This document shows positions 12,857-25,644 of a stretch of DNA of 64,000 nucleotides, piece by piece. The translations under genes were made by a program, and so were the position numbers. Numbering within the stretch: position 1 is the stretch's first letter; every line of letters begins with the position of its first letter. The notes beneath the pieces are model-generated. The model worked only from the letters and a program-made list of their open reading frames with translations. It did no database searches and had not been told where the DNA came from. Source of the DNA: Anisakis pegreffii (taxonomy: Eukaryota > Nematoda > Chromadorea > Rhabditida > Anisakidae); NCBI GenBank assembly GCA_035041965.1, contig JAPYMA010001293.1:23314-87313 (forward strand). Reading direction: 5' to 3'.

Positions 12857-14944
12857 ATACCTAGCACACTTACTTACTTGCGTTCTATTCGTTCACGATT
12901 AAAATCTGCAATCGAAACACACCAACGCTCACTAGTAGTGATAACAACGGTGAATTGTAATCGTGAATAATAGTAGGTAGAATAGATCAATAGGCACGAT
13001 TTTAGAAGAAGAAATATATATATATATGTATGTATGTGTATATGATAAGTTCAAAAAGCCGAAACAAAGCACAAATAATAACGAACAATTCAATTCAAGT
13101 GGAACAGCAATGGCTCTTAACGCTAAAAGGAGCAGCCTAAGCCTTAAGCTGTTAACATAAAATAGAGTTGCGATCTCAAGTCGGCGGCAAGCTTACAACT
13201 GTTTTTCCATCATATCTCTCTAATGATCTAATCTGGCCTAACTGCGCTCGGCTATATCTCTTCTATTCGACTGCGATCTTTTATAATCGCACTTTGCACT
13301 GATTATTGCACCTTAGTTGAGCATCTCTAGCTATCTTTTCAAGATATTTGTTAGCACTAAATGAGCTCGGGCAATTATCTATCCGCAAAGCCATTTCACA
13401 AATGCTGCTGCTGCTGCTGCTTCACTGAGGAAACTTTTTTTAGAGCATCCGGCACGGAGCCATTCGGGTCGGCCCTCCTATCAATTAACCACAATAGAAG
13501 GTTTTTTTAGTAAGAGCTATTGCAGATGTATACCCGAAAATGAAGATATATCATAACTTAACACATCTAGACGATCATGCACTACAGGCGTCAACTGATT
13601 GTGAGAAGATAACTTCCGTAAGATGCAAGTACTCATCATATGTAATTCAGTTTATTTCTTATATCAGCTCGATCGTCAACAGGAGATCAAATTAAGCGAT
13701 CACTGCATCAGACGAATGACAATTCAATGAAATTCTTCAGCTATTATACCTACAAAGTGTGATGAATTGCTTGACAATACCATTAAATCATCGTGAAATT
13801 AACAAGCAAAAAGTGATTACCTAGGCAGAAAGCAATGTCGTTCGTGTAACCAACTCACAAGAGACACGAGCACGGCATTATAGAAGTACTCAAGGAAAAA
13901 TTTAAGGATCGGACAAGTTTTGCAATCGGACAACACATCTAACGCTATTGGATCGACCTTTTTGCAAATGTTTCGACAAAATACATTCTTCATGAGCCAG
14001 CGAATGAAGACAAATAGCCTACAAAATGATGCGCCGCGTGATTCAGTTGAAAAAGTTTCTTATTTTTCTTCTTCTAGTTAAGGCCAAGCGAATCAACAAA
14101 TCAGCTCTGCTTTGCGAACTTAACAAGGTTCACTGTTGGTGCTAGTGAACGCTTTCAACCCTAGCATGTTCACTATTGAATTGTCATTTGAACTGATCGC
14201 AAATCGACGTATCGGTTTGCGACAATGATCAGAACATAATCAATGATCAGAAGATAAGACTGATTGTGAGTGCTCGATCTCAGGCCAACTAAATGTTAAC
14301 TCAATTCAAGTGAATAATTCAAGCAAAGTCATTCAAAACTTTAATTTCTCTCTCTCCGTATCGCACTTTATTCGTTCTGTTTGTAAACGATATGACTGCT
14401 GCTGAGTTGTTTGATTGCTTTCCGAATATGTTCATGCCCAATGAATAGCTAAACGAATAACAAACAAAGCTAGAAACTATCATAAAGTCTACACAGTAAC
14501 GTTTGAACACCTGAGCCGTTTCGTCAACGTAAATCAAATCAATTATGAGTCTAAGCCTAAGCAGCATTCATTTTTCACCATTGGCTGCTATCCTGTATTG
14601 AGCTGAATCATATCTCGATCGCTCATCGCTCGTCTATCCATTAATCTATCCGCTTTGAATTGAATTATACCATTAAGTTATATCGTCACTTTATTGCATT
14701 AATGCAGCCAGCATTCATAATTTCAAACGCAAAAACTATCATCACCCACCACTATTTTAATGCTGCCGATCTGATCGCATGATCAACTGACTTTCAATCG
14801 ATTCAATGCTTCACCCTAAATCAAACTTGTGTGTGTGTATTTCACCCTAAATTTCCAATCAAATCGAAGATGACCACTGAATGAAGGCTCATTCCTATTT
14901 CAGATTCAAATTGGTCACTTGAGATTGCTTGTCGATTCAACGGG
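12857..14944. other. intergenic region between divergent genes
   Basis: This is the 5' side of both unc-93 (leftward) and the secreted-protein gene (rightward), so it probably carries both promoters. An acceptor-like TTTCGATTGCAG lies about 50 bases upstream of the unc-93 ATG and may be a trans-splice or 5'-UTR acceptor. A short GC-rich piece at about 13445-13480 resembles, in reverse, the repeated element at 28.49 and 28.94 kb. I see no coding exon. Confidence 0.6.
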
Positions 14945-16431
14945 ATGCCTTCTCTCATAAGCGCAGTTATAATCGTTTCAGTTGCTCATTTCATACTTGC
15001 TAAAGAAGACAATCGAGCGATTGCAGGTAAGTAATCAACTTATTACTGCATTCAAGTAACATCCACGATAAACCCTACTCTCATCAATTCATTTCAGTGC
15101 TTATGCCATCAAAACTATCTACATCACAAGTCTACTATCTATGTCCCGATAGTACGATTCAGTATGAGTTCAAAGCTTGTGATCCTCCCAATCCAATTCA
15201 ATGCGCTCACGGCCAGGCATGTCGTTTAAGTAAACTGATCGATACCAACCATACTGATCAAAACTCCTCTGATCGATACGTTTATCAGTGTTGCGATGCG
15301 TCTCATATGACTCTCAAAGACTGTAAGTGTTTAACACTCATCTAATTGCATCTCCACTTCGTAACATACCTATTTCATTCAGGGTTTGAAGCGTTGCAGT
15401 TGTCACCTCAAATCATACCCAAAGTACCCACCTCAAGCATTGACAATGTAAGTCTCTGATCCTCTTTTGCAGTCACTATTATATCGTGCATGTTCAGATT
15501 CATCTAAATAACTTCAACTACAACACTCAATCACCTGTGGTGCATATGAATGACGATATAAGTGCGCTCAACTATCCCAACTATGTTATCGCCAACATAC
15601 AGTCATTTCAGTTAAGCACTAAATTGACTAATCATCAAGCCACCTTCCTGCACCTACTTGTTCTAATTGGTATCTATCATTAATTACATCTTTGCAATCT
15701 AATTAATACCCATCGCTTTAACTCTCTGATTATAGATGCGAATATGAATCGAAGCACTGCGATCTTTTTGAATTACAACATTAATTACGATGATGAAATT
15801 GAGCAGTCATCTGCGGTCAGTTATTTGAACATCTCGAATTCATATACAAAGCAAGAGCAATTCTTCGGAGCAATCAGCCACAAACCAATACCCGAGCAAG
15901 CGACCTGTCAGTTGTTTGTTCATTTCGTTGAATATTTGATTTTTCTGTTTTGCTTTTTTTATTCGACCTCATTTTTCTGTTACTTCTTTCAAAAAAGTGT
16001 CTTCTCTCAACTAGAAGTGCTCCTATCACCTTGTTTCAGATCGTCATCAGTACACCGCACTTCTGTTCAGCACTAAGCAACCGATCACAACCAACATCAC
16101 CTCGGATATTCTAACGTATTTACCACATTTGTCCACTTTCTTAAGTCGCTCGCCTACGGGAGTTCAACTCGGTGACCCAATCGCAGGAACCTTCTTTTAT
16201 GTGCGTTCTTGTGCAATCAATCGACCATTTTACTGTTTTCTATTCGAACATTAGATGCTCATTCTAGTACAAATAACACTAAATTGCAAGTTTTAGGTTA
16301 CCTCAAGACGTTCAATGTTTCCAGTGCAAGGCATACCCGTCGAACCCAGTCCGAGTTCTACATCCCACTACTCATCTTCCTTCGCATTCTTCCTATCATT
16401 ATTCACCGTGATATTCATTTGTCAATTGTGA
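14945..16431 (+). CDS. secreted cysteine-containing protein with C-terminal hydrophobic tail, 336 aa
   Basis: Seven exons join in phase: 14945-15026, 15098-15322, 15383-15447, 15498-15669, 15736-15906, 16040-16200 and 16297-16431 (1011 bases). Residues 1-19 form a signal peptide (MPSLISAVIIVSVAHFILA). Residues about 35-100 contain a cysteine cluster (YLCP, ACDPP, QCAHGQACR, YQCC) resembling the lustrin/EB-type modules of nematode secreted proteins. The middle has several N-glycosylation sequons and no named domain. A vague likeness to phosphatidylethanolamine-binding proteins is too weak to assert. The last 20 residues are hydrophobic after a Ser/Pro-rich linker, as expected for a GPI-anchor signal. 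I do not recognise the family. The gene lies divergently from unc-93. Confidence 0.75.
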
Positions 16432-16477
16432 TATCAACATATAATAGATTTATCGCTTTTCTTGTTTATCGCTAACC

Positions 16478-16483
16478 AATAAA
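16478..16483 (+). promoter_or_regulatory. polyadenylation signal AATAAA
   Basis: A canonical hexamer begins 47 bases after the stop codon of the secreted-protein gene and fits a short nematode 3' UTR. Confidence 0.65.
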
Positions 16484-16564
16484 GACTGTTTGATAAAACA
16501 CCGCTCAAATTTGAATGTACTCAACGATTTCGTTCTGTTTGAAAGGTTACGTTAAGCTGTCAAC

Positions 16565-16655
16565 AACGCAGTCGCGATCGTCGATCCGTCCAATCGATCC
16601 GACGACCGATCGCCGACCCGTCGAATCGATTCGACTGCCGATCGCCGATCTGAAT
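16565..16655. repeat. degenerate GATCG-rich tandem repeat
   Basis: Roughly 31-base units built on ATCGAT..CGAC..CCGATCGCCGA appear two to three times (clearest at 16591-16620 and 16623-16652). They are far richer in CpG than their surroundings. Noncoding. Confidence 0.6.
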
Positions 16656-16970
16656 GCAATGATGTGAATGCCCGCTACCCGGATGCTTGGTTCATCACCG
16701 CTATGTGGTGGTTGATTGACATGTTCATTACAACTTTATGCAGACAGATAATTTTCATCATAAAGACTTTTTTGTTTGCTTGGTGATGGATGCATTTTAA
16801 TTTTCACGTCAGCTATTGAATAGTTATGCACTTGCCATTGTGTTTGATAGCGCATTCAAAGTGTGAAATTTGCAAGCAAATAAACGAACTGCTTCGCCAT
16901 GCCATTTGAATGTGATTCAACTGGTTGTTGATTCTAGTACAAATAGAATACTCGATAAGCAACCGAATAA

Positions 16971-17175
16971 GGGAACACGACAATTGACCAAGCGACATCT
17001 GCCAACACGATGTTTCGCCAAAAAAGTCGGTCACACAAACTTCGTTCGCGAACGCTTACTATTAGGCTTACGCTGAGGCTACGCTTACGTTGAACCTAGA
17101 CGAAGTTTGTGTGACCAACTTTTTTTGGCGAAACGTCGTGTTGGCAGATGTCGCTTGGTCAATTGTCGTAGACCC
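16971..17175. mobile_element. 205-bp MITE with ~74-bp terminal inverted repeats and 9-bp target-site duplication
   Basis: The two ends are inverted copies: 16977-17044 pairs with 17101-17169 with only about three differences. The termini read GGG(AAC or TCT)ACGACAATTG. The nine bases ACCGAATAA occur immediately on both sides (16962-16970 and 17176-17184), as expected for a target-site duplication. Nine bases is typical of the Mutator-like (MULE) superfamily, so a nonautonomous MULE-type MITE is the best call. It has no reading frame. The 56-base loop is unrelated to the arms. Confidence 0.8.
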
Positions 17176-19251
17176 ACCGAATAAAGATGTGAAGAGAACA
17201 AAAAGGTAACAGATGCAGACGTGACTGGATAAAGAGGGATAGACAAGCTGTAGTGAAGCTCATGTGGTGCGTTCTACAATGCCACATTAACATGCAATTA
17301 CCAAACTTTAAAAGCAACTAACATTCAAGCAACGCTCAAATAAAGGTTGCTGCTGCTGATTGCGAACACGAAGAAACAATCCTCAAAAAAGAGTGAGAGG
17401 CGCGTCTGAACGTATTCCATCAAAAGCATATTATATATCATGCAGAACTGAAACGAAAGAAAAAATGAAACTAAAACAAATCTAGCAAAAATTATGAGCA
17501 ATGCGAACGAACTGAAGTAAAGCAAACAAGACGCCAACACAGGAGTTCGTGCATAAGATGGATTAATTACAGAACACTCGATAAGCAACCAAATAAAGAG
17601 GTAATAAATGCAGTGATAGAGAGGGCTAGATAAGGTGTAGTGAAGCTCATGCAAACATAAAATGGCCAAAAGACACTAGCAGTCAACATTGTCAACGAAC
17701 AAAACCATTTTCTCTTTATTCGTTTATTTTATTCAATTCAATTCAAATGAATATGTATAAGTAAGTGACTGCGTAACAATAATGATAATTATTATTCAGA
17801 ATACAAATGCAAGATACCCGCCAAATGCTTGGGAGTAATATACGAGAGACTTGAGGAACAAAACATGTTCGATGTGATCAACGAATGAAATCAATAAGAT
17901 AAAATCAATCAGATGAGAAAGACGGTTGCCTGCCTAATGTACAAGAATCAATCAACTATATCAACAGCATCGTTAAACATAAATTCCATTCATTAATTAA
18001 ACGTAAACCCAACTATCGTTACAACAAAAATGACCATCCCTAAGTGTCCAGAAAAAGAGAAGTTGTCCAATCTCAAATTGGAACAGAACAAGTTTCCTAC
18101 GAATACACATAAGATGCAGCAAAGGGATCTCACACAGTTTCAGGTCTAATAGAATCTCTCGGGAATGAATCTAAAAAAACATCTTCGTATTATTTTCCAC
18201 GGCTAATTATCATAACACTGTTTTACTTCGTTTTAAAGAGTGCATCAAACAAGTGAATTCAATAACACGTCAATTTCTTCGACTATCAGATAGATGAACA
18301 TCTCGCTTTCATTCTCGAAACATTTATCAATATTAACGAATCGACCGCTATTCCATCGTCTACTTTCTGCACCGTCAACGCGCTCGAACGCCTATTCCAA
18401 ACCGGACTCACTTCTTTACGGCTTGCAAACCCCACAACCACACCAACACCAACACAAAATTCAAACTGACCAATAATTGAACGCTCGCCAAAATTGGCGT
18501 TGTTGTACCGAAACTTTGTTTCGGTTCGCAAAATCTTCGTTCAGATTTCACATCGAACCGGAACGAATTCTTGGCACAACGCCAACTCTTGCACACCTTA
18601 TCCAACTGACGCGAATTTTGTGTTGCGCCCTGGTAGGACGCCAACTGTCAGAAAATTTGATCATGTTCGTTCACGTTTTGTAACGATCGATAAATTAATT
18701 TGCGAAAAAGAAGTGATAAACGATAAAAGTAACGAAGGATAAACGACAAATTCTCTGATAAAAGAAAAAATTGACGCATATTCGATGAACACTTCACGTT
18801 TGATGCGATTTTTAAAACGAGAGACAAACCTAAACGACAGATTATAGGGCACTTCCTTACTTGGGGGAGGGGGATCGCACGCAAGCACGCTCGCGCATGC
18901 CACGCCTACTGCGCATGGCCTCAGTCTAAGTGTGACCTCAGCCTCATCTAAGCGATTATAGTAGACGGACTCGCAAAATCAAAAAATTCTCATTTCTACG
19001 ACACCTAGAGATAAACATTCCAGATCTGATTGTGCCACCTTGCAGCAATAAATAAATAAAACTATCAAAACATTGCAATGAGACAGACAAACGGATAGAC
19101 CAACGATGGCAGTATATTCATAATTAATGTTGGTAATTGAGACAATAATAATAGACATGATGATATAAACAATAACATACATACAACACAAAAAGGTACG
19201 TGTAAGGTAGATAAAAGAAATGAACCTTAAGTTGTATCCTCCCTTGTCGGG

Positions 19252-22200
19252 TCAGACTGATGTCGACTGTGGCCCTGTTCCACCTCCATCTGCCGCCTTC
19301 CCCTCATCCCTGAAAGCTGAGTTTCATAATCAAACTATGAAGATAAATAATCAATCAAATGAACGAACAAGCAAACATCACCGAAACTAGGAAAAGAATC
19401 AGTGAGAAACAAACCTCGACAATACGCCACTCTCGAGTTTTCCATCGTTCAACAGTCGATTACTTTCAGACGACCTGAAAATCGAGTCAATTCATTGTAA
19501 CAACACCTCTGAAAGATAGACGAATAATAATAATAGTTATTGTTTTCAGGAAATACTTCAACAACTAGCATAAACTAACTTCGTGTTTTGCTCAACACCC
19601 TTGCCCTTCGTTGAGTGAATATTACGACCCAAACAATTGATGCAGAAACACGCAATTAAACCACATCGATTCATCGCAAAACAAATCACATCAATCACCA
19701 TCAGAACGAATAATAGCACAAAACCAGCCAACACAATCAGTCGTGTTGAACTGGTGTTCATCTTATACTCATCACTCAACGAGTACTCTGCAATATGCAC
19801 GTACTAACGATAAACTTTCTTCACAACGAATCAACAATCTCCGAAAATAACAAACCCTTACCAGGTGTCTTCAAGACTGTTGTGAAGGGATGACTGTTGC
19901 CCACATCGTTGACTGCAATCAAGCGCACTTCGTATTCTGTCAACGGTTTCAACAGTGATAATTCCACACTTCGTTCGTCACCACTCAATTGAATCTCACT
20001 CATATCGTTTGCCAGTTCACGCTAAACGAATCGAAACCAAATTACCAGATCAGATCAGCAAGCAACGATTATATAAAACGAACGAACCGGATGCTTATTG
20101 AGTACTTCGCGTATAAAAACACGATACGAGTGGATCGGTGAACCGTGATCGTTCGGTGGACGCCATGCTAGTGAGCACACCCTTAAACAATCGGCGTGAA
20201 TCACTTGCGGCGTTTCAGGCGCTGAAAACAATGCATATGATCATCATCTGCTAATGTACTGCTGCTGAAAACAGCTAATATGAATCTAATTAATATGACC
20301 AACAACTCAAATCGACAAGCATCAACTCCTCAAATCAAAAAACAACTCCTCAAAATCATTCACCCCATGGATCAGTGGTTTCGATGAAGTCCGTTTCGCT
20401 CAATGCCGATTCACCGGCTTCATTCAGTGCCTTCACACGAACTGTGTAGCGGCTTTTCGGCTCCAGATCTGCTATTCGCATTTCAGCATCCACCGAGAAC
20501 GGCATGCTCACATTGCGTGCCTGTTTTTGCCAGTCGAACGCACTGTCCACCTTCAACCACGCTCATCTTTTATACAAATGACCACTACGTGAGCCGTATC
20601 TAACTCTATCACTAAGTACATGGGCAGAAACGCCACACTTCAAGCGTTCCATATATGCCACCACAACGTCTGTGACTATATGCCAAAGTCCACACGGGGA
20701 GAAACGCCACACTTCTAGACAAATACACCCACCTCTGTATCCCTTGACAAGTAGAAGACATATCGAGTTGGCCGATGTCCTTGATCAGCTTTATTGAAAC
20801 CATTCACCTTACATGTTGCAAAATTCGGATAGATATGCGCATGACAATTCACCTCGGTGGGTGTGTCAGGAACAACTGCAAAGAATGATTCGTGCTGCCA
20901 TTCAAACATGAAAGAAACGCTACGAAATCATGCAGCAGCAGCAGCAGCATCTAATCAAAATAAACATACATATTTGCACCACTTCAATAACGGCTCGTAC
21001 GGCCGAACCAATTCCATTCTCTGCACTACACACATAATTTCCGTAATCCGTTCCACTCGTACTTGTTATCTGACAACAAAAAGTAATGTGAACAATTTCA
21101 ACACTTTTTCAAACACCCAAACAATTCTAAAACGTCATCCAGAAATGAAGCATCAGCGCTCTGAACGAACTAACCGTAAGTTTAGTGATAGACGCTTCAG
21201 AGTGGATCAATGTTTTTGTGCCGTCTGCTTCGATCAGGCCATTCGGTCCATTCCATGTCCACGTTGGATCTGGCACGGCACTTGCCTCACACCACAACAT
21301 CACTTCTGATCCGATCAGTACACGCTGTTGATCGCTATGCGCCGTTATTGTTGGTTCATCTAAGTAAAGCAATTCATTGTTCATTCGTCCAATCAATCAA
21401 AACACTATCGAACCATCCATCAAACAAACCACTAACTAAAAACCACTTACGTGTAATCGCAAGAAATGTTGAACGTCGATCAACACCCGCCTCATTCTCT
21501 GCCACACACTGATAAACACCTGCATCGTCCTCACCTACCATTTCCAACCGTAACACTAACGCATTCTGTTCACGACGAACCGAGATTCGCGGATCATCCT
21601 TTAACCATTTGAATCACTCAACTTCATACCACTATATCACATTATTCCTCACCATTTCGTCCCATTCAAATCTTAAAAAATGTCCAACCTGTCGTTTCCG
21701 CCTGCCGTAATCGGCTATAATTTGATCGTCGTCTTCGATGTGGTGTTCAGCAACACCGTCATCATCCTCATCGAAACTATACGTCTCATTCTCGGAGTCA
21801 TCCGAATCACCTGCTTCGAACGATGCTAGAGCTGTTACATCCTCAATAAGCATCACCTTTATCATTTATTTCTTATTTCAGTCTGTCGATAATAAGCACC
21901 TTACCAGTGCAGTACCCGCAGTTGCAATTCTCTCGGACCATTCCACGCCTTGATGTAACCATTTCGCATCGATTCTACCGTCCCCACCGAACGCACATCG
22001 TAGTTCCACCACATCGTTGCGTTCTCGTGTCACATTCTCCATCTTTCCGATCTTTGGCTTTCCTAAAAGGTTTCGCACTTCACCACTGATCACTCTCATC
22101 CAATAAAAGCATCAAAATACCCACTGAATATCGACAAATTGAAGTCCAAACGCTGACTGTCCAACGTATTCGTCGCTATACAACTATACACTCCAGCGTC

Positions 22201-25200
22201 GTTCGCTATCAGCGAATGCACCAGCAGAAGTCCTCCGTCCACTGAATATTTGTCCGTTGCTACAATTTCCTCTTCTTTTCCTCCATCCTAAAATACATTT
22301 TGATGAACCTATGTCCAAATGGATCACTTATCAGAAACACACTATGATGGCAAACGGATGAATGCTTTCGCAGCTGGGTTCATATTCTTTCACATCGAGC
22401 AAGATACGTTATCTTTCCTTGAATTATCTTCGTACAATCCATCTAATTATACCATATCAAACGAGATTTTTGCACGACATTCACCTACTTATACATTCAC
22501 TCTACCAAGTTCTAAAGGAATTAAGCAGCGCCTACCGTTTTTCTCAGCCATTTATAATTGGGTTTCGGTTTTCCAACTGCTTGACACTGAAACTGGGCCG
22601 TACGTCCTTCATAGGCTCTGCCCGCAGTTGGCCCATCGAATACGGTTATCTGCGGTGGTGCTGAAGATAAAATACAGAAAGAGATATAGATAGATGATTG
22701 TGATGTGTCTAAGCTCAGATAACCCACTCAAAAAGACAAATAATATCAACTAACCATACGCAGTCACATTTATCGAGAGTGTCTCAAACGATGCGAACTG
22801 TGCCGCATTGCACTGATATTCACCATCGTCGTGTTCCGATTCGAATTTTGGAATGAACAACATCTGATTATTATCACGTAATTCATAGCCTCGTGGACCA
22901 CCTAAACCAAACCTTACATTCACTTACAATTATAAATATACAATCTCTGCTATCTCACTACACATCGACCATCTGCTCAGTCTCTCTTATCTATTCCAGT
23001 GAATGCAACAAAATGCTAGACAACTCACCTTTCTGTTACATGTCATGTCATAATAATAAGATTATCTATCACGCTCCAATCACCCTACAAAACATGTATC
23101 CATTGACCTATTTCTAAGGCTCTTCATTAATACCACCAATCCTCACCCATGCAAAATGCCGTTCTATATTTGTTGCTCAGTGCTAATGCTATACAACAAC
23201 CACAATTACTAACAGCAGATGGTCAATATGTCTCTTTATGCAAATTATAATTATCGACCCACCATTTTCGAACAAAACTTTCGACTCGATGTCGTTCTTC
23301 ACGAAAATTACTCATTCAAAGTCACATTACTATTATTATACTTTCACTACTAATAATAACAATCCCAGAGATAGAATCGACCGACCTTCAGCTATATTAT
23401 TTCCGTTGAACTGCCAAAATATCTCCAGAGAGCTATCTCCACTGACTCGACACACTATCAACGCGTCTTGTCCTTCTTCAGGATGCTGTTCCCTTTGAAT
23501 GTCCACAAACTGAGCTGCCTCTAAACCAACACCAATACATCAACACTGCGCCTATCTCCTCATTCACTATTTCTGTCTCCCCAATCAACACTTCACACCT
23601 CTTTACCTCGAAAATATTCAAGAAGATGCAAAACTCCTTGCAGCAGTCAAATCACTAGCTATCGTTGCACTAGCTAATAACACACTTAAATCGACAAATC
23701 CTCACAAAACCTCACAACAAATAATCTAAATGTTAATCGTTCCCGTTCCTGCTCTCGCATCCTATGTCAATTGCAACACTTAAATGCTGATGTGTTTGTC
23801 TCTACTAGCTAATTACTAGTGATGTTTGCATTCCCTTTAGAGATCAGTGCAACATGAATACGGAATGCCAAATAAAATGTTATGCGATAGATACTAAATT
23901 GCTAATACTGCGTTTAATATGCAACCAAACCAATCTACTCATTGATTCTATCTCTTTGAATCACCACTCTCACTAAACAAATACATTCATTCCAAAAGCA
24001 CAATAAATAAAATCTTACTTATAAAAGTGATATTCACTGATTTTTGCTTCACCTCTCCGTCGAAAGTCTTCGCCACACAACTGTACAAACCAGAATCCTC
24101 CACAGCCGGCTTCACGAACATCAACTGCTTCGATAATGCTTTTCCTTTACTCAGTGTCATCACTCTGCAAATAACCTCTAAGCAACTCAAAACTGCCACG
24201 GAAAGCAGCAGCATCACTCGGATCTTACTCTTCATTACGATGCGAAATACTCTTCAACAAGCCTACTCCTCAGTCTAAATAAACAATATTAGTTACCGTC
24301 CCATTCGTCCAATAGCTCGTGCTCGTCCCTCTTTATACCATTCGATTTGAACGTCTGCTTGTGAATCGCTGAACACAAAACCTTTCAAGGAACACACCAC
24401 CATCAGATTCTCTCCACTTTTTCTGTTCAGCAATTGCTCGTCGGATGGGAATGTGTGCATATTCCATGCTAAAACAACCCTAATCTTTAATAAATTCTTA
24501 ATACAAATTCAAGCCTTACAATATCTTTTCCTTATTCACTCATTTCTCATTCATGTCTCATTCAAATAACTACTGCTCACAACAACAGCTTAAAGCTTAA
24601 AGAGCTGCTGGCCAATATGCCATTGCTATCTTATTGTGCATTCATTATGTGAATTCGTTGTCTCTCGATACAACACACCAACCAATAGATGCACATAATT
24701 GAAGAGCACACACAAATGCCGCACAGCATAATTATTGTTGTTTCTTTCCATTCAAAAGAACAACAACCACCATCAGATCAGTGGCACTTTCCCATGATTA
24801 TTATGAATAATGCGTTGTTCGTGACAATCCTATTCTATCCCTACCTATCCTCAAGGTTACCAATCAATGAACTTTCATTCAGACAACAAAAAACCACTAT
24901 TCCTTATTATTATTGACATCTTTTATACCTTCAAAACGTTAGACCAAATGCCGCCCGCCCGCCCGTCATTATATATCCGTTCACATATTCTTCTAGAAAC
25001 ATTCAACACGACTCGGAGGTTCGGTGAGCAACGTACGATGTCGTTTGTTTGTTTGCATCAACAAACCTAGCTGCTATTATTGCGAGTGCATATTGATCCA
25101 TAACATAAACCTACGTTATGCCACTCTGCCCGTTTCAATCAACTCATCTCCACATTGCTAAATTCCCAACAAATTCAATCAACCCTTTTTCCAGTTCTAA

Positions 25201-25265
25201 CTTTCTTTTCATCCAAATCCTCCCTCTCCAAGAATCTATTTCCCAATCTGATAATAATAATAACA

Positions 25266-25300
<35 letters not shown>

Positions 25301-25644
25301 ACAATGCCATAATCACACCAAGTCAAGCACTGAATTAAACTCTACGCATTCAGATAGATATCCATCCCCCTCTCGTCTTCCTTTACAACTTATATGATCA
25401 CCTATATCATATATCCATTGAATGACCACTAACTGCTCACCGAATTCAGTCTTATGCAAAACAATAATACTCGTTAAAACAAATGAATACCTTGAGTTGT
25501 CTGAATGCACCACAACAGCAGCACAAATATAAACAGATGACCACTACTCAAGTAATGACCACGACGAGCATCAGTATAATACCGATAAGCACTCGATACT
25601 TTATCATTAACTTCATTCCACTCGCAAAATTTGTTCGTATTCAT
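19252..25644 (-). CDS. ncam-1: NCAM/Fasciclin II-type cell adhesion molecule, 928 aa
   Basis: Nineteen exons join in phase (2787 bases): 25644-25491, 24468-24297, 24164-24019, 23520-23386, 22901-22755, 22660-22536, 22287-22125, 22062-21905, 21841-21653, 21598-21451, 21359-21175, 21069-20970, 20875-20729, 20561-20364, 20221-20088, 20021-19862, 19787-19580, 19474-19415 and 19309-19252. The order is signal peptide, five Ig domains (about 52-157, 158-251, 252-347, 348-512, 513-607), two FN3 domains, one TM helix and a short tail. This is exactly the NCAM/FasII architecture. The juxtamembrane stretch IDVICFAMNRCGLIACF matches the vertebrate NCAM pattern. Exon 9 encodes an acidic insert in Ig4. The C-terminus QSTSV fits a class I PDZ ligand. 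The junction 20729/20561 uses a weak acceptor and is the least certain part. It is expected at neuronal surfaces in homophilic adhesion. Confidence 0.88.
21653..21841 (-). other. symmetrical acidic cassette exon within Ig4 of the NCAM gene
   Basis: This exon is 189 bases (63 codons) with phase 0 at both ends, so it can be skipped without a frameshift. It is rich in Asp and Glu, lacks cysteine and contains RRKR (residues 447-450 of the model), a furin-type basic site. It sits between the first and second halves of Ig4, after KWLHQG and before DDPRISV. Confidence 0.65.
25251..25298. repeat. AAT microsatellite
   Basis: About fifteen AAT/ATA units with one AGT interruption, inside the first intron of the NCAM-like gene. 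Confidence 0.9.

Larger units (their letters stand above)
16432..19251. other. intergenic region with duplicated segments
   Basis: Apart from the GATCG repeat and the MITE, this contains a direct duplication. The flank of the MITE (16950-16970 joined to 17176-17265) is repeated at about 17574-17655 without the insertion. A hydrophobic open frame at 17325-17669 (-) overlaps this repeat and has no splice or homology support. The segment 18480-18600 has short inverted repeats around CCGAAACTTTGTTTCGG. I support no gene here. Confidence 0.55.

Noticed and set aside
12861..12877. 17-base intron (GTAAGTAAGTGTGCTAG) at the unc-93 5' end
   Set aside because: It would join upstream codons in frame to MDRG, but 17 bases is far below the shortest intron of this genome (48 here). 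Treated as 5' UTR.
17325..17669. 114-codon hydrophobic open frame (-)
   Set aside because: Overlaps a duplicated noncoding segment, no family resemblance, no neighbouring exons in phase.
21670..21690. Second 17-base GT..AG stretch in the NCAM cassette exon
   Set aside because: Removing it breaks the frame, whereas reading through keeps it; chance match.
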